Shown here: in pieces, positions 56,669-64,000 of the stretch
Layout of the letters: every line of letters begins with the position of its first letter
Position numbering within the stretch: position 1 is the first letter of the stretch
Assembly (NCBI RefSeq): GCF_036541335.1
Contig: NZ_JAZHBO010000001.1
Location: forward strand, 1-64,000
Reading direction: 5' to 3'
DNA length: 64,000 bases
Source of the DNA: Aquilutibacter rugosus
Lineage (GTDB): Bacteria; Pseudomonadota; Gammaproteobacteria; Xanthomonadales; Xanthomonadaceae
Program-made: the position numbers and the translations under genes
The notes under the pieces: generated by a model
Told to the model about the DNA's origin: nothing
Seen by the model: the letters and a program-made list of their open reading frames with translations, nothing else
The model's database searches: none

Positions 56669-57241
56669 TTACTTCCTGGTGTGCAGCGCGGTCATCGCAT
56701 CGCTGAACTTACCGGCGATTGCCAAGGGCAACACGCGGCGCGCTTCAATAACGGCATCGAGCATGGCCGATGTTTCAGTCGAATTGGGCCGACTTAACAC
56801 ATGGCCGACGACGCGGTCTTTGTGGCCCGGATGGCCGATGCCAATCCGCAGCCGATGAAACTTACCGTCACCGCCGAGCACTTTAATGATGTCACGAAGG
56901 CCATTCTGACCGCCGTGGCCACCATCGAACTTGAGGCGCACGTCACCGGCTTCGATATCGAGCTCATCGTGCGCCACCAACATCTCGGCGGGTTCGATTT
57001 TGTAGAACTGCAACGCAGCGCGAACTGCCTTCCCGCTCTCATTCATGAAAGTCGACGGCTTAAAGAGAATGATCTTTTCGCCGTCGATCGTCAGCTGTGC
57101 GGTGGAGCCGAACAGCTTGCCTTGCGCGCTCCATGTGGCGCCCTGCTCCAAAGCGAGGGCATCAACAAACCAAAACCCGGCATTGTGCCGGGTTTGGGCG
57201 TAGTCGGGCCCGGGGTTGCCGAGCCCAACAATGAGGCGCAA
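56669..57241 (-). CDS. pth: Peptidyl-tRNA hydrolase
   Basis: A 190-aa protein: LIVGLGNPGPDYAQTRHNAG (catalytic His near 20), KPSTFMNESGKAV, HDELDIEAGDVRLKFDGGHG and GQNGLRDI, RLRIGIGHPG, the complete Pth motif set. It frees tRNA from dropped-off peptidyl-tRNAs. The start codon is TTG at 57241, 8 bp after the rplY stop, which is unusual; no upstream in-frame ATG exists before that stop. Likely in the rplY-pth-ychF operon. Confidence 0.96.
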   Translation of the reverse strand: MRLIVGLGNPGPDYAQTRHNAGFWFVDALALEQGATWSAQGKLFGSTAQLTIDGEKIILFKPSTFMNESGKAVRAALQFYKIEPAEMLVAHDELDIEAGDVRLKFDGGHGGQNGLRDIIKVLGGDGKFHRLRIGIGHPGHKDRVVGHVLSRPNSTETSAMLDAVIEARRVLPLAIAGKFSDAMTALHTRK

Positions 57242-57249
57242 GCCGGCGA

Positions 57250-57918
57250 TTATTCGCCGTCCTTCGCTTCTGCAGCGGCGTCGCCTTCGGCAGCAGCGTC
57301 AGCAGCCGGAGCGGCTTCTTCGGTTGCTTCTTCGGCTTCAGCCTGGATGTGCTTGGCGATGGCGATAGCGGAATCGTGATCAGCACCCAGAGCCAGTTCG
57401 GGGATCTCGACACCCTTCGGCAGCTTGATGGCCGACAGATGAACGACTTCGCCCACTTGCAGGTTCGACAGGTCGATTTCCAGCGATTCCGGCAGATCCT
57501 TCGGCAAGCAGGTGACGACCACTTCGTTCAGTTCCTTAGTCACAGCGACTTCGGAGCTCTTACCGGCCGGCGAATCTTCGAGACCGACGAAGTGAATTGG
57601 CACTGCAACCTTGATCGGCGTGTTAGCCGACACGCGTTGGAAGTCCAAGTGCATGACGAGTTGCTTGTACGGGTGACGTTGCATGTCACGCAGCAGCACT
57701 TGTTCCTTTTTGCCGTCGATATCCAGAGTCAGGATCGAAGCGTAGAACCACTCGTGCATTTGGGCCAGCCACAGCGGCTCGTGATCGAGTTCGATGTTGA
57801 CAGGTTCGGACTTGCCACCGTAAACGATGGCTGGAATCTTACCCTCAAGACGAAGGCGGCGGCTCGCACCCTTCCCTTCGACTTTACGGGCAGACGCTTT
57901 GATGACGTGATCGGTCAT
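57250..57918 (-). CDS. rplY: 50S ribosomal protein L25/general stress protein Ctc (long form)
   Basis: A 222-aa protein starting MTDHVIKASARKVEGKGASR, with the L25 fold (RLEGKIPAIVYGGKSEPVN) and the C-terminal TL5/Ctc domain (VAVPIHFVGLEDSPAGKSSE, VEIPELALGADHDSAIA), ending in an acidic Ala/Glu-rich tail. It binds 5S rRNA. ATG 57918 is chosen over an upstream in-frame start. Own promoter likely, since the prs terminator lies upstream. Confidence 0.95.
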   Translation of the reverse strand: MTDHVIKASARKVEGKGASRRLRLEGKIPAIVYGGKSEPVNIELDHEPLWLAQMHEWFYASILTLDIDGKKEQVLLRDMQRHPYKQLVMHLDFQRVSANTPIKVAVPIHFVGLEDSPAGKSSEVAVTKELNEVVVTCLPKDLPESLEIDLSNLQVGEVVHLSAIKLPKGVEIPELALGADHDSAIAIAKHIQAEAEEATEEAAPAADAAAEGDAAAEAKDGE

Positions 57919-58074
57919 TGGTCTGTATCTCTTAAAAGTTATGGAGGGCCACCTCACGGCGACCCGAAGTAGACTCCATCGCGACCAATGGAGCCTGTTA
58001 AAACCCTGTAGCAGGGGCCAACATTATATCCCCTTTTTCTTTACAAACAAAGGCTTACGTTGGCCCTGAAACGG

Positions 58075-58111
58075 AAAAAGCCAGCCCGGGAATGATCCGA
58101 GACCGGCTTTT
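58075..58111 (-). terminator. Intrinsic terminator of prs
   Basis: aaaagcc (58076-58082) and ggctttt (58105-58111) form the stem on the minus strand, followed by a T-run, 14 bp after the prs stop. The stem is extended by partly paired inner bases. A further possible inverted repeat (ggggccaac near 58014 / gttggccct near 58060) lies in the rplY leader. Confidence 0.75.
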
Positions 58112-58124
58112 GGCGAAAATTTGA

Positions 58125-59084
58125 TCAGTCCACGTAAAGCGAGGATACCGATTCGCCGTAGGCAACGCGACGGATGGTCTCGGCCAGCAGTTCGGCCACC
58201 GACAGCTGACGAATCTTGGGACAGGCCTGAGCCTCAGGCGAGAGCTGAATGGTGTTGGTCACCACCAACTCATCGAGCGCGGAGCCGTTGAGGTTATCAA
58301 TGGCGGGACCGGACAGCACCGGGTGCGTGCAGTACGCCACGACCTTTTTGGCGCCACGGTCCTTGAGAGCCTTGGCGGCAGCGCATAGCGTACCGGCCGT
58401 ATCCACAATGTCATCGACCAGAACGCAGTTCTTGCCTTCGACATCACCAATGATGTTCATGACCGTAGCGACGTTAGCCTTGGGACGACGCTTATCAATG
58501 ATGGCCAGATCGGCGTCATCGAGGCGTTTGGCGATGGCACGCGCGCGCACCACACCGCCCACGTCGGGCGAGACTACGATGAGATCCTCGGTACCCAGCT
58601 GACGCCAGATATCGGCCAGCAGCACCGGCGAGGCATACACGTTATCGACCGGGACATCAAAGAAGCCCTGGATCTGATCGGCGTGCAGGTCAACGGTCAG
58701 GACGCGATCGGTATCTACACCCGTAAACATGCGTGCCGTCACCTTGGCCGTAATCGGCACACGCGAAGAGCGCGGGCGACGATCCTGACGTGCGTAACCG
58801 AAATACGGCACCACCGCCGTTACGGACGCAGCAGAAGCGCGCTTGAGCGCATCAATCAGTACAAGGAGTTCAACCAGATTCTCGGCCGACGGTGCATTCG
58901 TCGGTTGGATGACGAAGACCTCCTGACGGCGGACATTTTCCTGGATTTCGACTTGAACCTCACCGTCGGAGAAGCGGCCGACAAAGGCCTTACCGAGAGA
59001 GATCCCGAGTTCAGCGCAGACTTCCTGCGCGAGGGGGAGGTTGGCATTACCGCTAAAGACCAGAATATTGCGGTCGTTTTGCAC
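58125..59084 (-). CDS. prs: Ribose-phosphate diphosphokinase (PRPP synthetase)
   Basis: A 319-aa protein: LVFSGNANLPLAQEVCAELG, FSDGEVQVEIQENVRRQEVF, YFGYARQDRRPRSSRVPIT, DLHADQIQGFFDVPVDN and the PRPP loop CVLVDDIVDTAGTLCAAAKA. Makes PRPP from ribose 5-phosphate and ATP for nucleotide, His and Trp synthesis. GTG 59084 with GGAG 6 nt upstream is chosen; longer starts lack homology logic. Preceded by tRNA-Gln. Confidence 0.96.
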   Translation of the reverse strand: MQNDRNILVFSGNANLPLAQEVCAELGISLGKAFVGRFSDGEVQVEIQENVRRQEVFVIQPTNAPSAENLVELLVLIDALKRASAASVTAVVPYFGYARQDRRPRSSRVPITAKVTARMFTGVDTDRVLTVDLHADQIQGFFDVPVDNVYASPVLLADIWRQLGTEDLIVVSPDVGGVVRARAIAKRLDDADLAIIDKRRPKANVATVMNIIGDVEGKNCVLVDDIVDTAGTLCAAAKALKDRGAKKVVAYCTHPVLSGPAIDNLNGSALDELVVTNTIQLSPEAQACPKIRQLSVAELLAETIRRVAYGESVSSLYVD

Positions 59085-59116
59085 GCGGAGCTCCAGGGGT
59101 CGGATTGGTGAAAAAA

Positions 59117-59192
59117 TGGCAGGGGCGGAAGGATTCGAACCTACGCATGCCAGGATCAAAACCTGGTGCCTTAACCGCTTGGCGACGCCCCT
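59117..59192 (-). tRNA. tRNA-Gln (anticodon TTG)
   Basis: The reverse complement starts AGGGGCGTCGCCAAGCGGTT. The anticodon stem CCAGG/CCTGG encloses TTTTGAT (TTG). T arm GGTTCGAATCC, encoded CCA. Located between ispE and prs, the typical Xanthomonadales order. Not used as an attachment site here. Confidence 0.93.
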
Positions 59193-59202
59193 GCAGGGAA
59201 AC

Positions 59203-60042
59203 CTAGTTGTACTCGGTTAGCGCTGCCAACAGCGGCGCTCGATCGGCGCTCGCTGCAAGCCAGGCATTGACGCCCGGTGGCAGAGCCTGCAGTGCCAGTT
59301 CCGCTGAGTCCCAATCCGAAAACTCGACGAACACGACGCTGCCCGTACCGGTGAGCCTTGGTGTGCCGACGGCGCTCAAAAGCGCAAACATCCGCTCCAC
59401 CGCCGAGTCTCGCCGGCGAAGGACGGGTTCAAAGGCATTGCCATGAACTCGCCCCTCTATGAAGTCCGATATTTTGACGGGTTCTGAATCTCTCGTCAAT
59501 CCCTTATCTGCAAAAAGTTGACCGGTATCGGCATGAGAGTCCGGTCTGGCCAGCAAAAACACCTTTTGTGGCAGTTCTACAGGGGTTAGGACCTCGCCCG
59601 CGCCCTCGGCCCAGGCATGGGTGCCCCCAATAAAGAACGGTACGTCGGCACCCAGCTGTAAGCCCAACGTCGCTAAGCGTTCACTCGACCAGTGCAAATT
59701 CCAGAGCACATTCAGACCGTGCAGCACGGTGGCCGCATCGCTGGAACCACCGCCCATGCCACCACCCATCGGAATGCGCTTTTCGATGCCAATGTCGGCA
59801 CCCAGACGGCATCCGCTTTCAGTTTGCAGCAAGCGTGCTGCACGGACGGCTAAATCCTGTTCGGGATCCACACCGGGCAAGGCACCAACACGCACGATGG
59901 CGCCGTCATCGCGGCACTCCAAGCTAATCGTATCGCCCCAATCGAGCACGCAGAACATGGACTGCAATGCGTGATAGCCGTCGGGGCGACGACCGGTGAT
60001 TTGCAGAAACAGGTTGAGCTTGGCCGGGGCCGGCAGTTTCAC
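59203..60042 (-). CDS. ispE: 4-diphosphocytidyl-2-C-methyl-D-erythritol kinase
   Basis: A 279-aa GHMP kinase: APAKLNLFLQITGRRPDGYH, PMGGGMGGGSSDAATVLHGL (ATP loop) and RLTGTGSVVFVEFSDWDSAE. Fourth step of the MEP isoprenoid pathway. Starts with GTG overlapping the lolB stop (GTGA), in the TPR-lolB-ispE operon. Confidence 0.96.
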   Translation of the reverse strand: MKLPAPAKLNLFLQITGRRPDGYHALQSMFCVLDWGDTISLECRDDGAIVRVGALPGVDPEQDLAVRAARLLQTESGCRLGADIGIEKRIPMGGGMGGGSSDAATVLHGLNVLWNLHWSSERLATLGLQLGADVPFFIGGTHAWAEGAGEVLTPVELPQKVFLLARPDSHADTGQLFADKGLTRDSEPVKISDFIEGRVHGNAFEPVLRRRDSAVERMFALLSAVGTPRLTGTGSVVFVEFSDWDSAELALQALPPGVNAWLAASADRAPLLAALTEYN

Positions 60043-60668
60043 TCGCCGCTCCAGCTGTCGATGACCAGTTTGACCTTAGTGGTTTCGCCTACCGTTGCCG
60101 TAATACGCTTGGGCAATACGGGCACACCGGTAGCGGCATCGGCGACAGTCCACTCTTCGTAACGGACTTGCCACTCGTCTTGCGTGAACTGTTGCGGCAA
60201 ACCGGTGACCGGATCGCGTAGCACGGTGACGTCGGCAGGTGTAATGCCCTGCATCCAGGTGCGCAATTCATTAAGCGGGATGCGCCAGCCGCTGACTTCA
60301 AACAGCAGTTGTTCGGCATCGCTGCCGCGACGTGCGCCGCCGGACAGGCCTTCGATCACGGCACCATCGGCACCGGTATAGGTCAGACGCCAGGTCTGAC
60401 GGGTGATGGGCGCGCTGATTTCGGCGACATAGCCATCGCGCAAGTTAGTCCAGTCCAGACGACCGCTGCCACTGTTGTTCGGTGCGGACACGGCAATCCG
60501 TCCGGCCATATTCCACGAAGGATGCGCGGCGAACCACGCCGCTGCATTCTCCTGCTGCATGGCATGCGCCTGCTGCTTTTGCGTCTCGCTCATCACCGGC
60601 CCCGAAGGAATGGTGGCGCAGCTGCTGAGCATCAGTGCCAATGCACTGACGGCGATCCATGATTTCAT
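60039..60668 (-). CDS. lolB: Outer-membrane lipoprotein LolB
   Basis: A 209-aa lipoprotein with signal MKSWIAVSALALMLSSCATI (lipobox LSSC). Body: WNMAGRIAVSAPNNSGSGRL, IEGLSGGARRGSDAEQLLFE, WRIPLNELRTWMQGI and PQQFTQDEWQVRYEEWT match LolB, which accepts lipoproteins from LolA and inserts them in the outer membrane. Overlaps both neighbours by 4 bp. Confidence 0.95.
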   Translation of the reverse strand: MKSWIAVSALALMLSSCATIPSGPVMSETQKQQAHAMQQENAAAWFAAHPSWNMAGRIAVSAPNNSGSGRLDWTNLRDGYVAEISAPITRQTWRLTYTGADGAVIEGLSGGARRGSDAEQLLFEVSGWRIPLNELRTWMQGITPADVTVLRDPVTGLPQQFTQDEWQVRYEEWTVADAATGVPVLPKRITATVGETTKVKLVIDSWSGE

Positions 60669-62362
60669 GCAGAGATTCCCATGAGTTGGCGCACCGCCTG
60701 CACGGCGCGGTTGATTTTATCGGTATCGAGCTTATCCGCCTGTTCGATGGCCTTGCGGGCGCCGTCGCGATCGCCGCTACGCCACAGCACCTCGGCCAGA
60801 TGCGCAAAAATCTCGGGATCGCGTTGCAGTCGTGCAGCCCGTTGCAGTTGTCGCAATGCCTCCGGCAGATCGCCCATCTTGTAGAGCACCCAACCGTAAC
60901 TGTCGATAATGGCCGCATTATTCGGCTGCGCTGCACGCGCACGATTGATCAGCTGCAACGCCTCCTGATAGCGCGTAGTGCGGTCGGCCAAGGTGTAACC
61001 CAAGGCGTTCAAGGTGTCGACGTTATTGGCATCCATCACGAGGATGCGACGGAACTCGGCGATGGCACGCTCGACTTCGTTGTTGCGTTCAAACGCCAGC
61101 GCACGCGTGTACAGCACACTGGTATCGTCCGGGAACGCAGACATCGCACGGTTCAGCACCTCCTGCTCGCGCGCAGGGTCACCGGCGCGCTGAAATAAGG
61201 TTGCCTCCAGCAGGAAGGCATCGCGACGCGTGTCGTCCGGCACCTCGGTGTTGGTCTGCAGCGCCTTGAGCATTTGCTGCCAGTCCGCCGTTCGCTTGAG
61301 CTCAAACAGCACATTGGCGGACGCCAATTGGGCGGACCACTGCTCTTCTTCGCCGGGAACACTGGCATACCAGCGTAGCGATTCTTCCCATTTTTTCAGG
61401 TATTCCGCGATCTGACCGAGCAGCAGACGCTGCTGCGGATCGGGACGGCTCGCGGTCTTCTGCAGTTCGCTGTACAACGCTTCCAGGCGCGGACGATCAT
61501 CGGCCTGCGCCAGACTGTAAGCCCGCTCGGTATAGGTTTCGGCGGTCTGTTCGCCTTGCGCCAACACCCGCTCCGAATCCAGATAGTCACCGAGCAGGCG
61601 GTATTCGAGTGCCACCGAGGAGCGCAACGAGGCATTGGTCCGTGTCGCCGGTTCGACCTTGCGCAGCGTCTCGCGGGCGGCGGTCTCATTGCCGGCCAGG
61701 CGATCCTGTGCGGCACGCAGCAAGGTGATGCGTGGCTCGTCAGGAAAGCGACGCAGCATCTGGGCAATCGCGGCATCTATCAGCGAGGTCTCATCCAAGG
61801 CTTGCGCCAAGCCACCGACCGCCAACCAGGCGCCGATACGATTGGGCACGGCATTGGATTCAATCAGTTGGCGCAGAACCCGCTTGGCCTGTTGCTCATC
61901 GCGCGTTGCGGTGGCCAGTGTCGCCATCGCCAGTTTGCCGACACGATCATCGTCCTTCGACAGCATGCTCGCCAGTTCGCGGACGGCATCGGCATCACGG
62001 CCCTCGCGCAGTGCGACCGCGGCGCGTGCGCCCTGCAGATCATCGGGGTCGACGGGATTGCGCTGCCAGATCGCCAAGGCCTGCTTGGCCGCCGCATCGT
62101 TCTGGGTTAATAAGGCCAGCCGGAAGGCATTCTGGGCCACGTGTGCATCGCCGGTGCGCCGGGCTGCATACAGATACTGTTTGCCGGCGGTGACCAGATC
62201 GCCTTCGGACAGGGCAAATTCGGCCACCATCACAGGTTCCAGACTGAGATGCACCGGATCCGCCGCAGGGGTCAAAGCCGGCGCCGCCACGGCCCCACCG
62301 GCCCAACACGCGAGAACCAGAGCCGCGTTGCGCCATGCCGGCTGTGCCTTGTGCTCAGTCAT
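60665..62362 (-). CDS. Exported tetratricopeptide-repeat protein (565 aa)
   Basis: The N-terminus ALVLACWAGGAVAAPALTPA is a signal peptide. Arrays of TPR helices follow (EFALSEGDLVTAGKQYLYAA, PDDTSVLYTRALAFERNNEV, NVDTLNALGYTLADRTTRYQ, AAIIDSYGWVLYKMGDLPEA, LRQLQRAARLQRDPEIFAHL). It is the usual partner upstream of lolB in Xanthomonadales and probably a periplasmic scaffold in envelope assembly. Divergent from hemA. Confidence 0.92.
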   Translation of the reverse strand: MTEHKAQPAWRNAALVLACWAGGAVAAPALTPAADPVHLSLEPVMVAEFALSEGDLVTAGKQYLYAARRTGDAHVAQNAFRLALLTQNDAAAKQALAIWQRNPVDPDDLQGARAAVALREGRDADAVRELASMLSKDDDRVGKLAMATLATATRDEQQAKRVLRQLIESNAVPNRIGAWLAVGGLAQALDETSLIDAAIAQMLRRFPDEPRITLLRAAQDRLAGNETAARETLRKVEPATRTNASLRSSVALEYRLLGDYLDSERVLAQGEQTAETYTERAYSLAQADDRPRLEALYSELQKTASRPDPQQRLLLGQIAEYLKKWEESLRWYASVPGEEEQWSAQLASANVLFELKRTADWQQMLKALQTNTEVPDDTRRDAFLLEATLFQRAGDPAREQEVLNRAMSAFPDDTSVLYTRALAFERNNEVERAIAEFRRILVMDANNVDTLNALGYTLADRTTRYQEALQLINRARAAQPNNAAIIDSYGWVLYKMGDLPEALRQLQRAARLQRDPEIFAHLAEVLWRSGDRDGARKAIEQADKLDTDKINRAVQAVRQLMGISA

Positions 62363-62400
62363 GAATCATTCTCATTTGCGGCCTTAAAAATGGCATCCAT

Positions 62401-62406
62401 TACAAT
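62401..62406 (+). promoter_or_regulatory. Possible -10 element for hemA
   Basis: tacaat at 62401-62406 fits a sigma-70 -10 box, in the 107-bp gap between the divergent TPR gene and hemA. No convincing -35 at 17 bp is seen (ttgcgg lies 19 bp upstream). Confidence 0.35.
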
Positions 62407-62469
62407 AGGCGGTTAGCCGTCCTAGCTTACCTTACGAACCTGAACGCTACATCGCCACCTAAGCCCCAA

Positions 62470-63720
62470 TTGTTTGTGCTCGGCCTGAATCATCAGACCG
62501 CGCCAATCACCTTGCGCGAGCGTGTTGCCTTTGCCGATGGCGATTCGACCGAACGGGCGCTGCGTGCCCTGCAAAGTCTGGGACAAGTGCAGGAAGTGGC
62601 CCTACTCTCCACCTGCAATCGCACCGAGGTCTATGCCGTTGCACAGGATGATGGCGCTTCGATTGCCCAATGGTTGGCGGATTTCTCCGGCGAACCGCTG
62701 GATGCCTATCTGTATCGCCACGACGATGTGGACTCGGTCCGGCACCTGTTCCGTGTGGCCTCGGGTCTGGATTCGCTGGTGCTGGGCGAGCCGCAGATTC
62801 TCGGCCAAGTGAAAACCGCCTGGAGCCAAGGTCACCAAGCCGGTACGGTTGGCCCGCAACTTGATCGTCTGTTCCAGAATGCATTCAAGGCCGCTAAGAA
62901 AGCCCGCACCGATACGCGCATTGGCGCGAACGCGGTGTCCGTGGCTTCAATGGCTGTGCGCATGGCGCAGGAAAACTTTGCCGACCTCAGCGAGTCCACC
63001 GTGATGCTGATCGGCGCCGGTGAAACCATTGAGCTGGCCGCACGTCACTTGCAGCAAGCCAAGGTCAAGCGCCTGCTGGTCGCCAATCGCACCTTTGCTC
63101 ATGCGCAAACGCTGGCCGGTGAGTTTGGCGGTTTTGCCCTGGAATTGAGCGATCTGCCTCTGCACCTGCACGAGGCCGACGTGGTCATCAGCGCCACCGC
63201 TGCGCGCGATCCGATCCTTCATGCCGATGTGGTCCGCAATGCCCTGCAGCAACGCAAGCATCGCCCCATGATGCTGCTCGACCTGGCCGTACCGCGCGAC
63301 ATTGATGCGGCGGTTGCAGACCTGCGCGATGCCTTCGTCTATACCGTTGACGATCTGGAACGCTCGGTCGAAGACAATCGCCGCCTACGGCGCGATGCGG
63401 CCGCTGCTGCCGAAAACATCATTGATCTGCAGGCACAGCAGCACATGCTGGCACTGCAAGTCAGTTCGCATGCCGAGTCCATTCGCCAAGTGCGCGAGGC
63501 TGCCACTGCCGTGCGCGAAGCGGAAACTGCACGGGCCATGTCCATGCTCGCCGCCGGCCATCCGGTCGATTCGGTCATGCAGGAACTGGCCCACCGGCTC
63601 ACCAACCGCCTGATGCACGGCCCGACGCGCGCCCTACGCGATGCCGCTCAACGCGACGACCAGACCACCCTGCGCGTGGTCAGCACTTTGTTTAAGGACA
63701 CGAAACCGGACCATGATTAG
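62470..63720 (+). CDS. hemA: Glutamyl-tRNA reductase
   Basis: A 416-aa enzyme: FVLGLNHQTAPITLRERVAF, catalytic Cys in LLSTCNRTEVYAV, SGLDSLVLGEPQILGQVKTA, and the NADPH domain VMLIGAGETIELAARHLQQA. First step of heme synthesis from Glu-tRNA. The start is TTG (62470) or GTG (62476); the frame is open further upstream without an ATG and without a good ribosome-binding site, so the N-terminus is uncertain. Overlaps prfA by 8 bp. Confidence 0.96.
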   Translation: MFVLGLNHQTAPITLRERVAFADGDSTERALRALQSLGQVQEVALLSTCNRTEVYAVAQDDGASIAQWLADFSGEPLDAYLYRHDDVDSVRHLFRVASGLDSLVLGEPQILGQVKTAWSQGHQAGTVGPQLDRLFQNAFKAAKKARTDTRIGANAVSVASMAVRMAQENFADLSESTVMLIGAGETIELAARHLQQAKVKRLLVANRTFAHAQTLAGEFGGFALELSDLPLHLHEADVVISATAARDPILHADVVRNALQQRKHRPMMLLDLAVPRDIDAAVADLRDAFVYTVDDLERSVEDNRRLRRDAAAAAENIIDLQAQQHMLALQVSSHAESIRQVREAATAVREAETARAMSMLAAGHPVDSVMQELAHRLTNRLMHGPTRALRDAAQRDDQTTLRVVSTLFKDTKPDHD

Positions 63721-64000
63721 CGACAATCTTCGTAACAAGCTGCTGGCCCTGGCCGAACGCCGCGAAGAAGTGGAACGCTTGCTGTCCGACCCCGCTGTCA
63801 TCAACGACAACAACGAATTCCGCAAGCTCTCGCGGGAGTTCTCGCAGCTCGAACCCATCACCGACGCCCTGACCGCCGAATCGCAGGCACTCGCAGATCT
63901 GGCGACAGCCCGTGCCATGCAAAGTGATCCCGAACTCGCGGAACTCGCCGACGAAGAGATCACGGCCGCCGAACTGCGTCTGCAGGAATTAGAGCAGACG
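63713..64000 (+). CDS. prfA: Peptide chain release factor 1, N-terminal part (runs off the right edge)
   Basis: From ATG 63713: MISDNLRNKLLALAERREEV, ERLLSDPAVINDNNEFRKLS and REFSQLEPITDAL..., the RF1 N-terminal helical domain. The GGQ region is outside the window. The hemA-prfA arrangement is characteristic of gammaproteobacteria. Confidence 0.96.
   Translation, partial: MISDNLRNKLLALAERREEVERLLSDPAVINDNNEFRKLSREFSQLEPITDALTAESQALADLATARAMQSDPELAELADEEITAAELRLQELEQT

Noticed and set aside
59117..59192. tRNA-Gln as a phage attachment site
   Set aside because: The prophage uses transposition with a 5-bp duplication between genes; no repeat of the tRNA end occurs in the window.
1..64000. CRISPR arrays and rRNA genes
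   Set aside because: Looked for regularly spaced direct repeats and rRNA signatures; none seen.

Overview
The window comes from a high-GC gammaproteobacterium, most likely of the order Xanthomonadales (Lysobacterales). The main evidence is chromosomal gene order: hemA-prfA diverging from a TPR gene, then lolB-ispE-tRNA-Gln-prs-rplY-pth-ychF on the opposite strand, and a tRNA-Tyr/Gly/Thr-tuf cluster at the left edge. This is inference from synteny and protein character; I could not run a database search.

Layout. (1) 1-515: 5' end of tuf and three tRNA genes. (2) 554-3607: a PQQ-dependent sugar dehydrogenase and an ABC exporter. (3) 3663-11111: a seven-gene iron-acquisition operon reading leftward (TonB-dependent siderophore receptor, PiuC-like dioxygenase, PepSY membrane protein, DUF2271, DUF4198, ApbE flavin transferase, membrane-anchored diflavin reductase), with a Fur-box-like site upstream at 11172. 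(4) 11269-49316: a complete-looking 38,048-bp Mu-like transposable prophage. (5) 49337-55472: an M28 peptidase, a large beta-solenoid membrane protein of unknown function, a C-terminally truncated MATE transporter and a small DUF5661-like gene. (6) 55520-64000: housekeeping genes.

The prophage is bounded by a 5-bp direct repeat (gtgcg) and by TGT...ACA ends. It carries MuA-type end-binding sites whose spacing (three at the left end, two seen at the right end) follows phage Mu although the recognition sequence differs. The phage genome reads right to left here. It contains a divergent repressor/Ner switch, the MuA transposase and MuB ATPase, small early genes, Gam, GemA, Mor, a lysis cassette (holin, transglycosylase, overlapping Rz/Rz1), Mu-type packaging and head genes (gp26-gp30, G, I/Z, T, gp35-37), and a long non-contractile siphovirus-type tail. 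A DNA adenine methylase sits at the right end. It is therefore a Mu-head/siphovirus-tail mosaic of the Pseudomonas B3/D3112 kind.

Most interesting: a visibly AT-richer two-gene cassette between mor and the lysis genes (a 292-aa soluble protein followed by a 154-aa four-helix membrane protein) that has the size, order and topology of phage lambda RexA/RexB and may be a divergent superinfection-exclusion system. Others are a canonical A-AAA-AAC -1 frameshift site in the tail-chaperone gene, three short genes on the strand opposite to the phage operons (one with a possible ribosome-binding-site-sequestering hairpin), a head protein fused to a probable PBECR nuclease domain, and several near-perfect palindromes in phage intergenic gaps.
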